Notes under the pieces: generated by a model
Told to the model about the DNA's origin: nothing
Database searches by the model: none
What the model saw: the letters and a program-made list of their open reading frames with translations, nothing else
Source: JACJYE01 sp964432875
GTDB lineage: Bacteria > Bacteroidota > Bacteroidia > Chitinophagales > Saprospiraceae
Direction of reading: 5' to 3'
DNA: 64,000 bases
Assembly: GCA_964432875.1 (NCBI GenBank)
Contig: CAYSPJ010000002.1
Span: 57,368-121,367, forward strand
Made by a program: the position numbers and the translations under genes
In this document: in pieces, positions 16,243 through 23,952 of the stretch
How positions within the stretch are numbered: the stretch's first letter is position 1
Layout of the letters: every line of letters begins with the position of its first letter

Positions 16243-18711
16243 ATGATTGAACTTCAGAGCAACCCCCAACTCGAGCTCGCTTTTGACTACGTCAGTTATA
16301 CCAATAAGAACATCTTCCTGACGGGCAAAGCCGGCACAGGCAAGACGACCTTTTTGAATACCCTTAAGCACCAGCCGACCAAGCGTATGGCCGTGGTAGC
16401 CCCTACTGGAGTGGCGGCAATTAATGCCGGCGGCATGACCATCCACTCCTTTTTCCAGTTGCCCTTTGGCCCCTTCTTGCCAGGGAGTGCACAGGATGCC
16501 AGCCGACAGCGCCGCTTCAACCGCGAAAAAATCCGCCTGATCAAGAGCCTTGACCTGCTAGTCATTGATGAAATCAGTATGGTGCGTGCTGACTTGCTGG
16601 ATGCCATCGATGACGTGCTGCGGCGCTACCGGCGCAATCCGGCGCCTTTTGGCGGACTGCAGTTGCTCATGATCGGCGACCTGCACCAGCTGCCCCCCGT
16701 TGTGAAGGATGATGAGTGGGATATGCTGCGGCCCTACTACCAAACGCCTTACTTTTTTGGCAGCCGTGCCTTGCAGCAGACCCAGCCTGTCGCCATCGAG
16801 CTGAAACACATCTACCGCCAGTCAGACCAGACCTTCATCGAGCTGCTGAATAAAGTGCGCGACAACCAACTTGACGAGGAAGTGTTGGAATCTTTGAATA
16901 GCCGCTTTATCCCCAGCTTCCAACCGCCGCCTGAGCAGCCCTACATCACGCTGTCTTCCCACAACGCCTCGGCCAGGTCTATCAATGCCCAGAAACTAGC
17001 TGCCCTGCCTGGAGCTTTGCTTAGCTACAAGGCTTCTATCAAAGGGGACTTCCCGGCTCACGCCTACCCTACCGACGAAGTACTGGAGTGCAAAGTCGGC
17101 GCTCAGGTCATGTTCGTCAAAAATGACCCCTCGCGCGAAAAGCTGTTTTACAATGGTAAAATCGGCAAAATAACGCGGGTGAAAGAAGCGTCCATCTACG
17201 TTAAATGCCCGGATGATTTTGAAGAGATTGAAGTTGTGCAGGCAGAATGGAACAATGTAAAATACACCCTGAATGAACAGACCAAGGAGGTCGAGGAAGA
17301 GATCATCGGCACCTTTACCCAATATCCGCTCAAGCTGGCCTGGGCCATCACCATCCATAAAAGCCAGGGCCTGACCTTTGAGCGGGCCATCATCGATGCC
17401 CAGGCAGCCTTTGCCCATGGGCAAGTCTATGTAGCCCTTAGCCGCTGTAAGAGCTTTGAGGGCATCGTGCTGTGTTCCCGTATCACGCTCTCCAGCGTCA
17501 AAACCGACTCGACCGTGCGCAGCTATACCGAAGCTGCCGAGCGCAATGCGCCTGATGAAAACCACTTGCGCCATTCCAAGATCAATTATCAGCGCGATTT
17601 GATTTATGATTTGTTTGGCTTCAAAGCGCTGAAGCGGGCTTTTGAGCGGATGAACCGGGTATTCCTGGAGCACGAAAACGCCCTCTTGCAAGGCAGCTTC
17701 CAGCAGTTTAAAACGCTGGCGGTGGATACAGAAACCCAGCTCTTTACCGTGGCCGGGAAATTTCAGGGGCAGTTGCAGCATCACCTTCTTCAGCCTGGCC
17801 TGCCGGAAGAGAACGAGGCGCTCCAGGAGCGCATCCGCAAGGCCTGCGCCTGGTTTGTCGACAAGCTTGAGCAAACCTTGCTACCTGCAGCCCAAGCCAT
17901 CCCCATCGTGACCGACAATAAAGCCATCCGTAAAACGGCGATGGAGGCACTAGAAAGCTTGCAGCAAGAGCTCTTCATCAGCAAAGCCTGCCTGCGGGCT
18001 GCCCAACCGGGCTTTTCCACTCATAAACACCTGCGCGCTAAAGCCGATGCAGAAATAGATTTCAAAGCAACCCCCGGTGCGGCTACTTTGGCAAAGGCAT
18101 TCGACACAGTACCCAAAGGCACAGCCCATCCGGAGCTCTACAGCCAATTGCAAACATGGCGCGACGATACAGCAGAGATGGAAGGCGTACCAGCTTATCA
18201 GGTGCTGCCGACCAAATCACTGCTCGAGCTGGCCGAGCTGCTGCCCGCTAACCTGCCCGCTCTCAAAAAGATTCATGGCCTGGGCCCCGCTAAAACCAAG
18301 CGCTATGGCCCGGAAATACTGGAAATCATCCAGGCGTATTGCATCTCCAAAGGCATCGAATCCACTCAATTGGCCTTAGCCCCGGCAAAGGCCAAACCGC
18401 CGAAGAAAGAGGACACTAAAAAAGTCAGTTTTGAGCTTTTTAAAGCCGGAAAAAACCTCGATGAGATCGCCCAGGAGCGCGGCTTCGTGCGTACTACTAT
18501 CGAGGGGCACCTGGCTCACTACGTCGCTTTAGGCGAGTTAGATGTCTTCCAGGTGCTGGATGAGGATAAGATCAGGGCTATCATGGATTTCTTTATTGAA
18601 AATGCGACCAACTCCACCGCCGAAGCAAAAGCCGCGCTCGGTGAAGATTTCTCCTATGGCGAGATCAAAATGGTGCTGAAGTTTATGGAGCGCAATGCGG
18701 AGGATATTTGA
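16243..18711 (+). CDS. Pif1-like helicase with C-terminal HRDC and helix-turn-helix domains
   Basis: An 822-residue protein. Residues ~10-420 are a Pif1/RecD-type SF1B helicase: Walker A TGKAGTGKTTF, motif Ia VAPTGVAAIN, Walker B LLVIDEISMV, motif III MIGDLHQLPPV, and a complete C-terminal motif pair TIHKSQGLTFERAI and YVALSRCKS. After a helical linker comes an HRDC-like helical domain (about 640-710: LPANLPALKKIHGLGPAKTKRYG), then a C-terminal HTH_40-like wing (about 730-820: FELFKAGKNLDEIAQERG). This three-part architecture is common in Bacteroidota. The likely role is unwinding of structured DNA, for example G-quadruplexes or R-loops, during replication and repair; the direct target is unknown. 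It is convergent with dnaG, 33 bases away. Confidence 0.88.
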   Translation: MIELQSNPQLELAFDYVSYTNKNIFLTGKAGTGKTTFLNTLKHQPTKRMAVVAPTGVAAINAGGMTIHSFFQLPFGPFLPGSAQDASRQRRFNREKIRLIKSLDLLVIDEISMVRADLLDAIDDVLRRYRRNPAPFGGLQLLMIGDLHQLPPVVKDDEWDMLRPYYQTPYFFGSRALQQTQPVAIELKHIYRQSDQTFIELLNKVRDNQLDEEVLESLNSRFIPSFQPPPEQPYITLSSHNASARSINAQKLAALPGALLSYKASIKGDFPAHAYPTDEVLECKVGAQVMFVKNDPSREKLFYNGKIGKITRVKEASIYVKCPDDFEEIEVVQAEWNNVKYTLNEQTKEVEEEIIGTFTQYPLKLAWAITIHKSQGLTFERAIIDAQAAFAHGQVYVALSRCKSFEGIVLCSRITLSSVKTDSTVRSYTEAAERNAPDENHLRHSKINYQRDLIYDLFGFKALKRAFERMNRVFLEHENALLQGSFQQFKTLAVDTETQLFTVAGKFQGQLQHHLLQPGLPEENEALQERIRKACAWFVDKLEQTLLPAAQAIPIVTDNKAIRKTAMEALESLQQELFISKACLRAAQPGFSTHKHLRAKADAEIDFKATPGAATLAKAFDTVPKGTAHPELYSQLQTWRDDTAEMEGVPAYQVLPTKSLLELAELLPANLPALKKIHGLGPAKTKRYGPEILEIIQAYCISKGIESTQLALAPAKAKPPKKEDTKKVSFELFKAGKNLDEIAQERGFVRTTIEGHLAHYVALGELDVFQVLDEDKIRAIMDFFIENATNSTAEAKAALGEDFSYGEIKMVLKFMERNAEDI

Positions 18712-18744
18712 GCCCTCTGGGAATCTGAGGAAAAATGGGGCCTA

Positions 18745-20703
18745 CTATAAGACTACCGTGCCCATTTCCTCCGCCAATTGATTGCGGATAGTTTTGAGCT
18801 TCTGATCGAGCCTCAGGTAGGTGAGGTAATCATCTGATTTTTGCTGGAAAAGCGTTTTGATCTGCTCAGCGTTTTTGCGGATCATCTTGTCCAGCTTGCG
18901 GAGCTTGAAGCGCTTTAGAGACTGAATACTGTCATTGACGAAATTCTCGTCGGGCATCTTTTGAGTCGTCAGGAAGATATCCCATCGCTTTTCCCAGTTT
19001 TCGCTGTATTCGTAAGGGCTACTGGACAAGTTGGCAGCCAACTGACGGATATCCTCATCAGCGTGGCGCAGGAAGAAGGCCGCCTGCACCGCCCCCCCTT
19101 CTAAAAGGCGTTCATGAGCCAGGTGGACAATACGCTCGTAGAGCTTATTATCAAAATCGTTCATCACATCCTCGATGTTGCTGAGGACGTACTGGGCTAC
19201 AGTGAGGTTTTCTTCCGGGTCGAAAATGTACTCCCCACCGAGGATGAGGATGCGGGCGATATCTCTTTCCTGGAAGGCGTCGCCGCTGCTCACTGGTTTT
19301 TCAGCCGGCTTCAGTTGAGGTGGGGCAGGCCGGATGCCGGGCGGCAAGTCCATGGGCGGGCCAGATTCCTGGAACTGGGCACGGTCTTTTTCCTGCTGCT
19401 GCCGTTTGAAATGCTGAGCCACCAATTTATTAGCTTCGTTGACCAGCAGCTGCTCCTCCACCTCCATGATGCGGGCGCATTCCCGCACGTAGAGCGAGCG
19501 CTTGATCGGATCCGGGATTTTGGCGATGCTCTCCACGATATCCCGGATCAGGTGGGTTTTCTTCACCGGGTCGCCGGCTGCTTCGCCCAACAACAGGCTG
19601 GCCTGAAACATGATGAAGTCCTTCGCCTCCTGTTCGATATAGGTGCGGAAGGCCTCCGTGCCTACCTTTTTAAGATAAGAGTCAGGGTCTTCTCCTTCTG
19701 GCAAAACGACGATTTTGACATTCAGCCCCTGCTCCAACACCAGCCCCACTCCTCGCAGAGCCGCTTTAATGCCGGCCATATCGCCATCGTAGAGTATTTT
19801 GACGTTTTCCGTGTTGCGGCGGATGAGTTGGATCTGCCCTACGGTAAGCGAGGTGCCAGAGGAAGCTACGACATTTTCAATGCCTGCCTGGTGGAGCGAC
19901 AATACATCGGTATAGCCCTCTACCAGGATGCACTCATCGTGTTTGCGGATGGCGATTTTGGCAAAAAAAGCCCCGTAGAGCACCTGGCTCTTATTGTAAA
20001 TCTCCGTCTCGGGGGTATTGATATACTTGGGGGCTTTAACATCCTTGACCAGGATGCGGCCGCCAAAACCAATGACTTTGCCCGACAAGTTATGGATGGG
20101 GAACATGACGCGGTTGCGGAAAAAATCGCGGCCGTATTGAGACATCAGCCCCAGCTTCTTCATCAGTTCCGGGTTGTAGCCGTCGTGGGTAGCTTTGAGC
20201 ACAAAGGCATCCATTTTATCAGGGGCGAAGCCCAGGCCAAATTTGCGGATGGTTTCTTCGCGGAAGCCACGTTCTTTGAAGTAGCTCAATCCCACGCTTT
20301 TGCCCAAATCCGTATTGAAGAGCTGGTCTTGGTAGAAGTCCTTGGCATATTCATTGACGATGTAAAGGCTATCGTGGTACTGCTGCTCTTGCCGGGCTTC
20401 GGGCGAGAGTTCGATTTCATCAATTTGGATGCCGTATTTTTTGGCCAGATAACGCAGCGCTTCGGGGAAGGTGAGGTTTTCGTGCTCCATCACGAAGTTG
20501 ACGGCATCGCCAGCCTTGCCGCAGCCAAAGCATTTGTAGATGCCTTTGGATGGGGATACGTTGAAGGAGGGCGTCTTTTCGTTGTGGAAAGGGCAGAGCC
20601 CAATCAGGCTTACCCCTCTGCGCTTAAGGCTGACGAAATCTTGCACCACATCTTCGATGCGGGCTATTTCCAGTATTTCTTCTACGCTCTTTTTCTTGAT
20701 CAT
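18745..20703 (-). CDS. dnaG: DNA primase
   Basis: A 652-residue DnaG. The N-terminal CHC2 zinc finger is complete (CPFH, then CFGC about 20 residues later, with NEKTPSFNVSP between). The Toprim core carries the catalytic Glu (LVEGYTDVLSLHQAG) and the acidic pair in LYDGDMAGIKA. The C-terminal helicase-interacting part is helical and less conserved. The start ATG 20703 (MIKKKSVEEIL) matches the family; an in-frame TTG ten codons upstream is rejected. It synthesises RNA primers at the replication fork together with DnaB. It follows the CdaR-like gene by about 120 bases on the same strand and may be the last gene of the DUF1573-yajC-CdaR unit. Confidence 0.95.
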   Translation of the reverse strand: MIKKKSVEEILEIARIEDVVQDFVSLKRRGVSLIGLCPFHNEKTPSFNVSPSKGIYKCFGCGKAGDAVNFVMEHENLTFPEALRYLAKKYGIQIDEIELSPEARQEQQYHDSLYIVNEYAKDFYQDQLFNTDLGKSVGLSYFKERGFREETIRKFGLGFAPDKMDAFVLKATHDGYNPELMKKLGLMSQYGRDFFRNRVMFPIHNLSGKVIGFGGRILVKDVKAPKYINTPETEIYNKSQVLYGAFFAKIAIRKHDECILVEGYTDVLSLHQAGIENVVASSGTSLTVGQIQLIRRNTENVKILYDGDMAGIKAALRGVGLVLEQGLNVKIVVLPEGEDPDSYLKKVGTEAFRTYIEQEAKDFIMFQASLLLGEAAGDPVKKTHLIRDIVESIAKIPDPIKRSLYVRECARIMEVEEQLLVNEANKLVAQHFKRQQQEKDRAQFQESGPPMDLPPGIRPAPPQLKPAEKPVSSGDAFQERDIARILILGGEYIFDPEENLTVAQYVLSNIEDVMNDFDNKLYERIVHLAHERLLEGGAVQAAFFLRHADEDIRQLAANLSSSPYEYSENWEKRWDIFLTTQKMPDENFVNDSIQSLKRFKLRKLDKMIRKNAEQIKTLFQQKSDDYLTYLRLDQKLKTIRNQLAEEMGTVVL

Positions 20704-20821
20704 CGCATCTGGCCGGTTAAATTGCGCATACAAGATAGGGGGTTTTTCTATACCGAAGCAAGCATTTCGAGCAATTAACCACGCACTAACCCGAAAAAAA
20801 GCTTGAAGCGCGATGAAGACA

Positions 20822-21784
20822 TCACTTCAACTCCCCTGGCTTGACGATAAAAAACTTAGCCGACTTGGGCGTAAACTGCAAATTGCTCACAAAGTCAGGG
20901 CTTTTGGTGATCACGATCGGGACGGTTTTAGCAGCTGTTTTGGTAGATACCCCTTTGAGGTCCACCTCAGCAGAAAAGTCGCGGAAGGAGATAGAATCAT
21001 ATCGGCTCAGCCCGAGCTTACAGCTTACGGTAATCTTGTCGGGGAAGATGAGCAAGCTGTCGGGGGCATTTTTGACGATTAAAGGGACGAACATCGTCTT
21101 TTCCGTGAAGGGCTCTACCTCGATATGGGCTGCTATTTCTTTGACGGAGAGGCTGATTTCCTTAGGAGGGGGCATCAGTTTTAAATTGGCCGTGAAGCTG
21201 GAGCGCAGCTTTTCCAGCTTGATTGAATCAGCCGGCCATTCCACCAGGTTTTCAATCAAGGATTTGGGGCCGCTGACCAATACGGAGTCTGGTGCCAGGC
21301 GGATGGGGCTTTTCAGGTGATAATCTGCCTCGAACGACAACTGTTTGCCGACTATGATGGGCAAGGTTTTGACCGCCCGCTCTTCCAAAACGAGCAGGAC
21401 ATTGTCGTAGTTCAATTCCTGTACCTTGATATCGTTGGCGCGCAGGGTTTGTGCAATATCGCTGCGCAGTTGACTGCGGCTAAGGTTGAGCTGCTGGGTA
21501 TTGCTCAGGTCATAGGCCAGTATCGCTTTGCGCTGCGAAAAGAAATCGAAGAGCAGCTCCCAGCCAGAGGCTTCTATCTCTGCCAACATGTCTTCGGGCG
21601 GCAAAGCTGTCAGCGCTTGGCCTTCGGGGATATTCAATTCAAAAACGACTGGTTTGTCGCTTTTATAGGTTTGAGAAAGTTTGACCAAGAGCCAAAAGAC
21701 AAAGGCTATCCCCATGCAGAGCATGAGGATAGCTCGGTCTCCCTCTATCCGGATACGGAAAATCTTACTGCTTCTCTTTATCAT
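20822..21784 (-). CDS. YbbR/CdaR-like membrane-anchored protein
   Basis: A 320-residue protein with one N-terminal membrane helix (AILMLCMGIAFVFWLLVKLS) and an extracytoplasmic part built of YbbR-type beta repeats (for example PIIVGKQLSFEADYHLKSPI, then DSVLVSGPKSLIENL). YbbR proteins in Firmicutes (CdaR) regulate the diadenylate cyclase CdaA; in Bacteroidota they commonly sit next to yajC, as here. No cyclase gene is in this window, so regulation of c-di-AMP is only a family-based suggestion. Its start overlaps the yajC end by 20 bases (ATGATAAAG inside the yajC C-terminal codons), indicating translational coupling. Confidence 0.8.
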   Translation of the reverse strand: MIKRSSKIFRIRIEGDRAILMLCMGIAFVFWLLVKLSQTYKSDKPVVFELNIPEGQALTALPPEDMLAEIEASGWELLFDFFSQRKAILAYDLSNTQQLNLSRSQLRSDIAQTLRANDIKVQELNYDNVLLVLEERAVKTLPIIVGKQLSFEADYHLKSPIRLAPDSVLVSGPKSLIENLVEWPADSIKLEKLRSSFTANLKLMPPPKEISLSVKEIAAHIEVEPFTEKTMFVPLIVKNAPDSLLIFPDKITVSCKLGLSRYDSISFRDFSAEVDLKGVSTKTAAKTVPIVITKSPDFVSNLQFTPKSAKFFIVKPGELK

Positions 21785-22094
21785 CAGCAGTAATAAATGA
21801 TTCCGTCATTTCTTTGGAAATAGAGCTGCGGGTCACTCTAATGAAGGTCGTCTTAGCCACTTCAAGCGTAACGATTTCGCCTTCGATTTTGTTGATGCGG
21901 CCAATCATGCCACTGGCCGTGACGACCTCCTCACCTTTTTGCAGGCTGTCCATGAATTTCTTCTGCTCGCCCTGCCGCTTCTGTTGCGGGCGGATCAGGA
22001 AGAGCCAGAAAATGAGGATCATCGCGCCGATGAAGATGAAGTTGTAGTAGGCGCCACCTTGCGCCTGCAATAGTAAGGTATTCATTGAATTCAT
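21765..22094 (-). CDS. yajC: Preprotein translocase subunit YajC
   Basis: A 109-residue protein with the YajC layout: a short N-terminal periplasmic tail, one membrane helix (FIFIGAMILIFWLFLI), then the signature RPQQKRQGEQKKFMDSL and the beta-rich GEEVVTASGMIGRI. It belongs to the SecDF-YajC auxiliary complex of the Sec translocon. The start is set at ATG 22094 (MNSMNTLL); an 18-codon extension from an upstream start does not resemble the family. It overlaps the CdaR-like gene by 20 bases and follows the DUF1573 lipoprotein gene by about 70 bases. Confidence 0.93.
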   Translation of the reverse strand: MNSMNTLLLQAQGGAYYNFIFIGAMILIFWLFLIRPQQKRQGEQKKFMDSLQKGEEVVTASGMIGRINKIEGEIVTLEVAKTTFIRVTRSSISKEMTESFITADDKEKQ

Positions 22095-22163
22095 TTTAAT
22101 GTGATAATCTTTTCGTTTTGTTGGCAATAGATCAGAGCAAGTACCCAAGGGCTTCCCCCCTTT

Positions 22164-22685
22164 CTATTCACCCGAACCGCCATCAGTGCCACCCGGTTTG
22201 GGGTGGACGAAGCCCGTCAGGTAAACGCGGGTAGTAGCTGGGTACGTATTGGCGGTAATAGTGATGGGCTTCGACTGTTTATTGGGCTTGTTTTCGGTGT
22301 CAAAACGCACGCTGATCAGGCCGGTGCCGCCCGGCGGGATCGGCTCCTTGGGCCATTCCGGTACCGTACAGCCACAGGTCGAGCGGGCATTATTGATAAT
22401 CATAGCTGCGTTGCCCGTATTGGTAAAGGCGAAAGCATGCTCTACGATTTCGCCTTCATTGACCTCGCCGAAGTTGTAAGTATCTTCTTGAAAGGAGATT
22501 TTAGCGACATTATTGGTATCCAGCGGCTCATTGGCCGTCACGGGGCTGCGGATGATATCGGCGCTACTGATTTCGCCCTGGCTCTTAATTTCTTCTACAG
22601 ACTTCTCGGAGACCGCCTCTGGCTGGCCGCCGCTGCAACTCCAGGCCAACAGGCCAATTGCTAAAAGTAAGGATAAGCTCTTCAT
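22164..22685 (-). CDS. DUF1573 domain lipoprotein
   Basis: A 173-residue protein. It starts with a lipoprotein signal (MKSLSLLLAIGLLAWSC, lipobox Cys 17), which fixes the start at ATG 22685. The mature part holds a DUF1573 immunoglobulin-like domain: TYNFGEVNEGEIVEHAF, then NTGNAAMIINNARSTCGCT with the family's CGC motif, then PIPPGGTGLISVRFD. DUF1573 proteins are abundant in Bacteroidota and often adjoin yajC; their biochemical role is unknown. It is the first gene of the minus-strand unit DUF1573-yajC-CdaR-(dnaG). A -7 box (TACTTTTG) lies 25 bases upstream of the start. Confidence 0.88.
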   Translation of the reverse strand: MKSLSLLLAIGLLAWSCSGGQPEAVSEKSVEEIKSQGEISSADIIRSPVTANEPLDTNNVAKISFQEDTYNFGEVNEGEIVEHAFAFTNTGNAAMIINNARSTCGCTVPEWPKEPIPPGGTGLISVRFDTENKPNKQSKPITITANTYPATTRVYLTGFVHPKPGGTDGGSGE

Positions 22686-22709
22686 AATGAACACTGTTTT
22701 TTTGCGTGA

Positions 22710-22717
22710 CAAAAGTA
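22710..22717 (-). promoter_or_regulatory. -7 box for the DUF1573-yajC-CdaR unit
   Basis: The minus strand reads TACTTTTG (TAnnTTTG), 25 bases before the start codon at 22685, in the short divergent spacer shared with aroK. No TTTG is seen at the right distance upstream. Confidence 0.45.
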
Positions 22718-22768
22718 CAAAAAAATATGCTAACTTCGCCTGTCTTTGACCAGGATTAAGAAGCAATC

Positions 22769-23299
22769 ATGCGCATCTATCTCATCGGTTTCATGGGCAG
22801 CGGCAAATCGCATACCGGGCGGCGGCTGGCTGCCTTGCTGCAATATCCCTTTATCGAGCTGGATCAATGGATAGAAGAAGCAGCCAGCATGGATATACCA
22901 GCTATATTTGCCAACAAGGGCGAGGCCTGGTTTCGGGAGCAGGAGCAACAGGCGTTATGGCGCACTGCTTCCTATGCCCAGGCAGTCATTTCCTGCGGCG
23001 GCGGCACGCCTTGTTTTTTCAACAATATGGAATGGATGAATCAGCAAGGGCTGACCGTTTATCTGCACACTCCGGCCGACATCCTCCTGAGTCGCTTGCG
23101 CCAGGAAACAGCCCAGCGCCCGCTGCTTGCCGGACAGGGGGAGCAAGCCTTGCAAGTTTTAATCGAAAAAAAACTGGCCGAACGAGAAGGATATTACCAG
23201 CAAGCCAGTGTCATCTACTCCCAAAAGACTGGAGAGGAGGATATCGCCAGGGAGTTGTGCCGATATTTAGGGGGAGCTAACCTATTGCATGGCGTATGA
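22769..23299 (+). CDS. aroK: Shikimate kinase
   Basis: A 176-residue P-loop kinase. Walker A is GFMGSGKS (residues 7-14); the shikimate-binding set is ELDQWIE (Asp), GEAWFREQE (Arg) and ISCGGGTP (Gly-rich); the lid Arg lies in the RPLLAG region. It phosphorylates shikimate to shikimate-3-phosphate in aromatic amino acid biosynthesis. Its stop codon overlaps the next start as ATGA at 23296-23299, so the DUF429-like gene is translationally coupled to it. Confidence 0.93.
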   Translation: MRIYLIGFMGSGKSHTGRRLAALLQYPFIELDQWIEEAASMDIPAIFANKGEAWFREQEQQALWRTASYAQAVISCGGGTPCFFNNMEWMNQQGLTVYLHTPADILLSRLRQETAQRPLLAGQGEQALQVLIEKKLAEREGYYQQASVIYSQKTGEEDIARELCRYLGGANLLHGV

Positions 23300-23910
23300 A
23301 ATCTGAGCAAGCGTTTAATGAAGCCGTAAAAATAGCCGGCATAGACTACGGCAGCAAACTGGCAGGCACTACAGCCATCGCCGCATTGGAGCCTGGGGGG
23401 CTCAGCTTCTGGCAAAGCAAGCCGAAACAAGATGCCGACCGCTTTATCCTGGAATGGGCAGCGGAATTTAGGCCGGAGCGGGCTTTTTTGGATGCCCCGT
23501 TAAGCCTGCCGGGCATATACCGCTATCCAGAACAGTACCAAGACCACTTTTACCGCCAGGGCGACCAGGCGCTGCGGGCCATGTCGCCCATGTTTTTAGG
23601 AGGCCTGACCGCGCGAGCCATGCGGTTGAAAAACCAGTTGGAAAGCATGGGGGTCGAGGTCCTCGAAGTCTATCCCGCCCATCTGGCCAAATTAATGAGC
23701 CTGGATGTGCTGCAATACAAAAAGGGCCTGCCTCAGATTGCTGCCATCCTACCGATATTATCTGCACAGCTGCCGGGGCAGCCCCAAGTACCTCCCCTAC
23801 CCTCCTGGCATCAAGTAGATGCCCTTCTGGCGTTGATTTCTGGCATTCGCTATCTCAAAGGGGAGCACCAGGCTTTTGGTGATCCACAAGAAGGCCTCAT
23901 TATCGTGTAA
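23296..23910 (+). CDS. DUF429-like RNase H-fold protein
   Basis: A 204-residue protein resembling the DUF429/predicted-nuclease group. Three acidic positions have the spacing of an RNase H-like core: D17 (IAGIDYGSKLAGTT), D66 (AFLDAPLSLPG) and D175 (HQVDALLALISG). The middle contains YRQGDQALRAMSPMFLGG and a hydrophobic EVLEVYPAHLAKL strand-helix, also typical. The substrate is unknown; nucleic acid is expected from the fold, but activity is not proven for most members. It is coupled to aroK by a 4-base ATGA overlap and followed 42 bases later by the ClpB/release-factor-like gene. Confidence 0.65.
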   Translation: MKSEQAFNEAVKIAGIDYGSKLAGTTAIAALEPGGLSFWQSKPKQDADRFILEWAAEFRPERAFLDAPLSLPGIYRYPEQYQDHFYRQGDQALRAMSPMFLGGLTARAMRLKNQLESMGVEVLEVYPAHLAKLMSLDVLQYKKGLPQIAAILPILSAQLPGQPQVPPLPSWHQVDALLALISGIRYLKGEHQAFGDPQEGLIIV

Positions 23911-23952
23911 AGAAAAAAAGTTTACCTTTAGGCCCTCGGCAAACAGCAGAAT

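Noticed and set aside
19114..20778. A 554-codon open frame antisense to dnaG
   Set aside because: It exactly shadows the well-supported dnaG gene, its protein has no motifs, and long antisense frames arise from the GC-rich codon pattern of the true gene.
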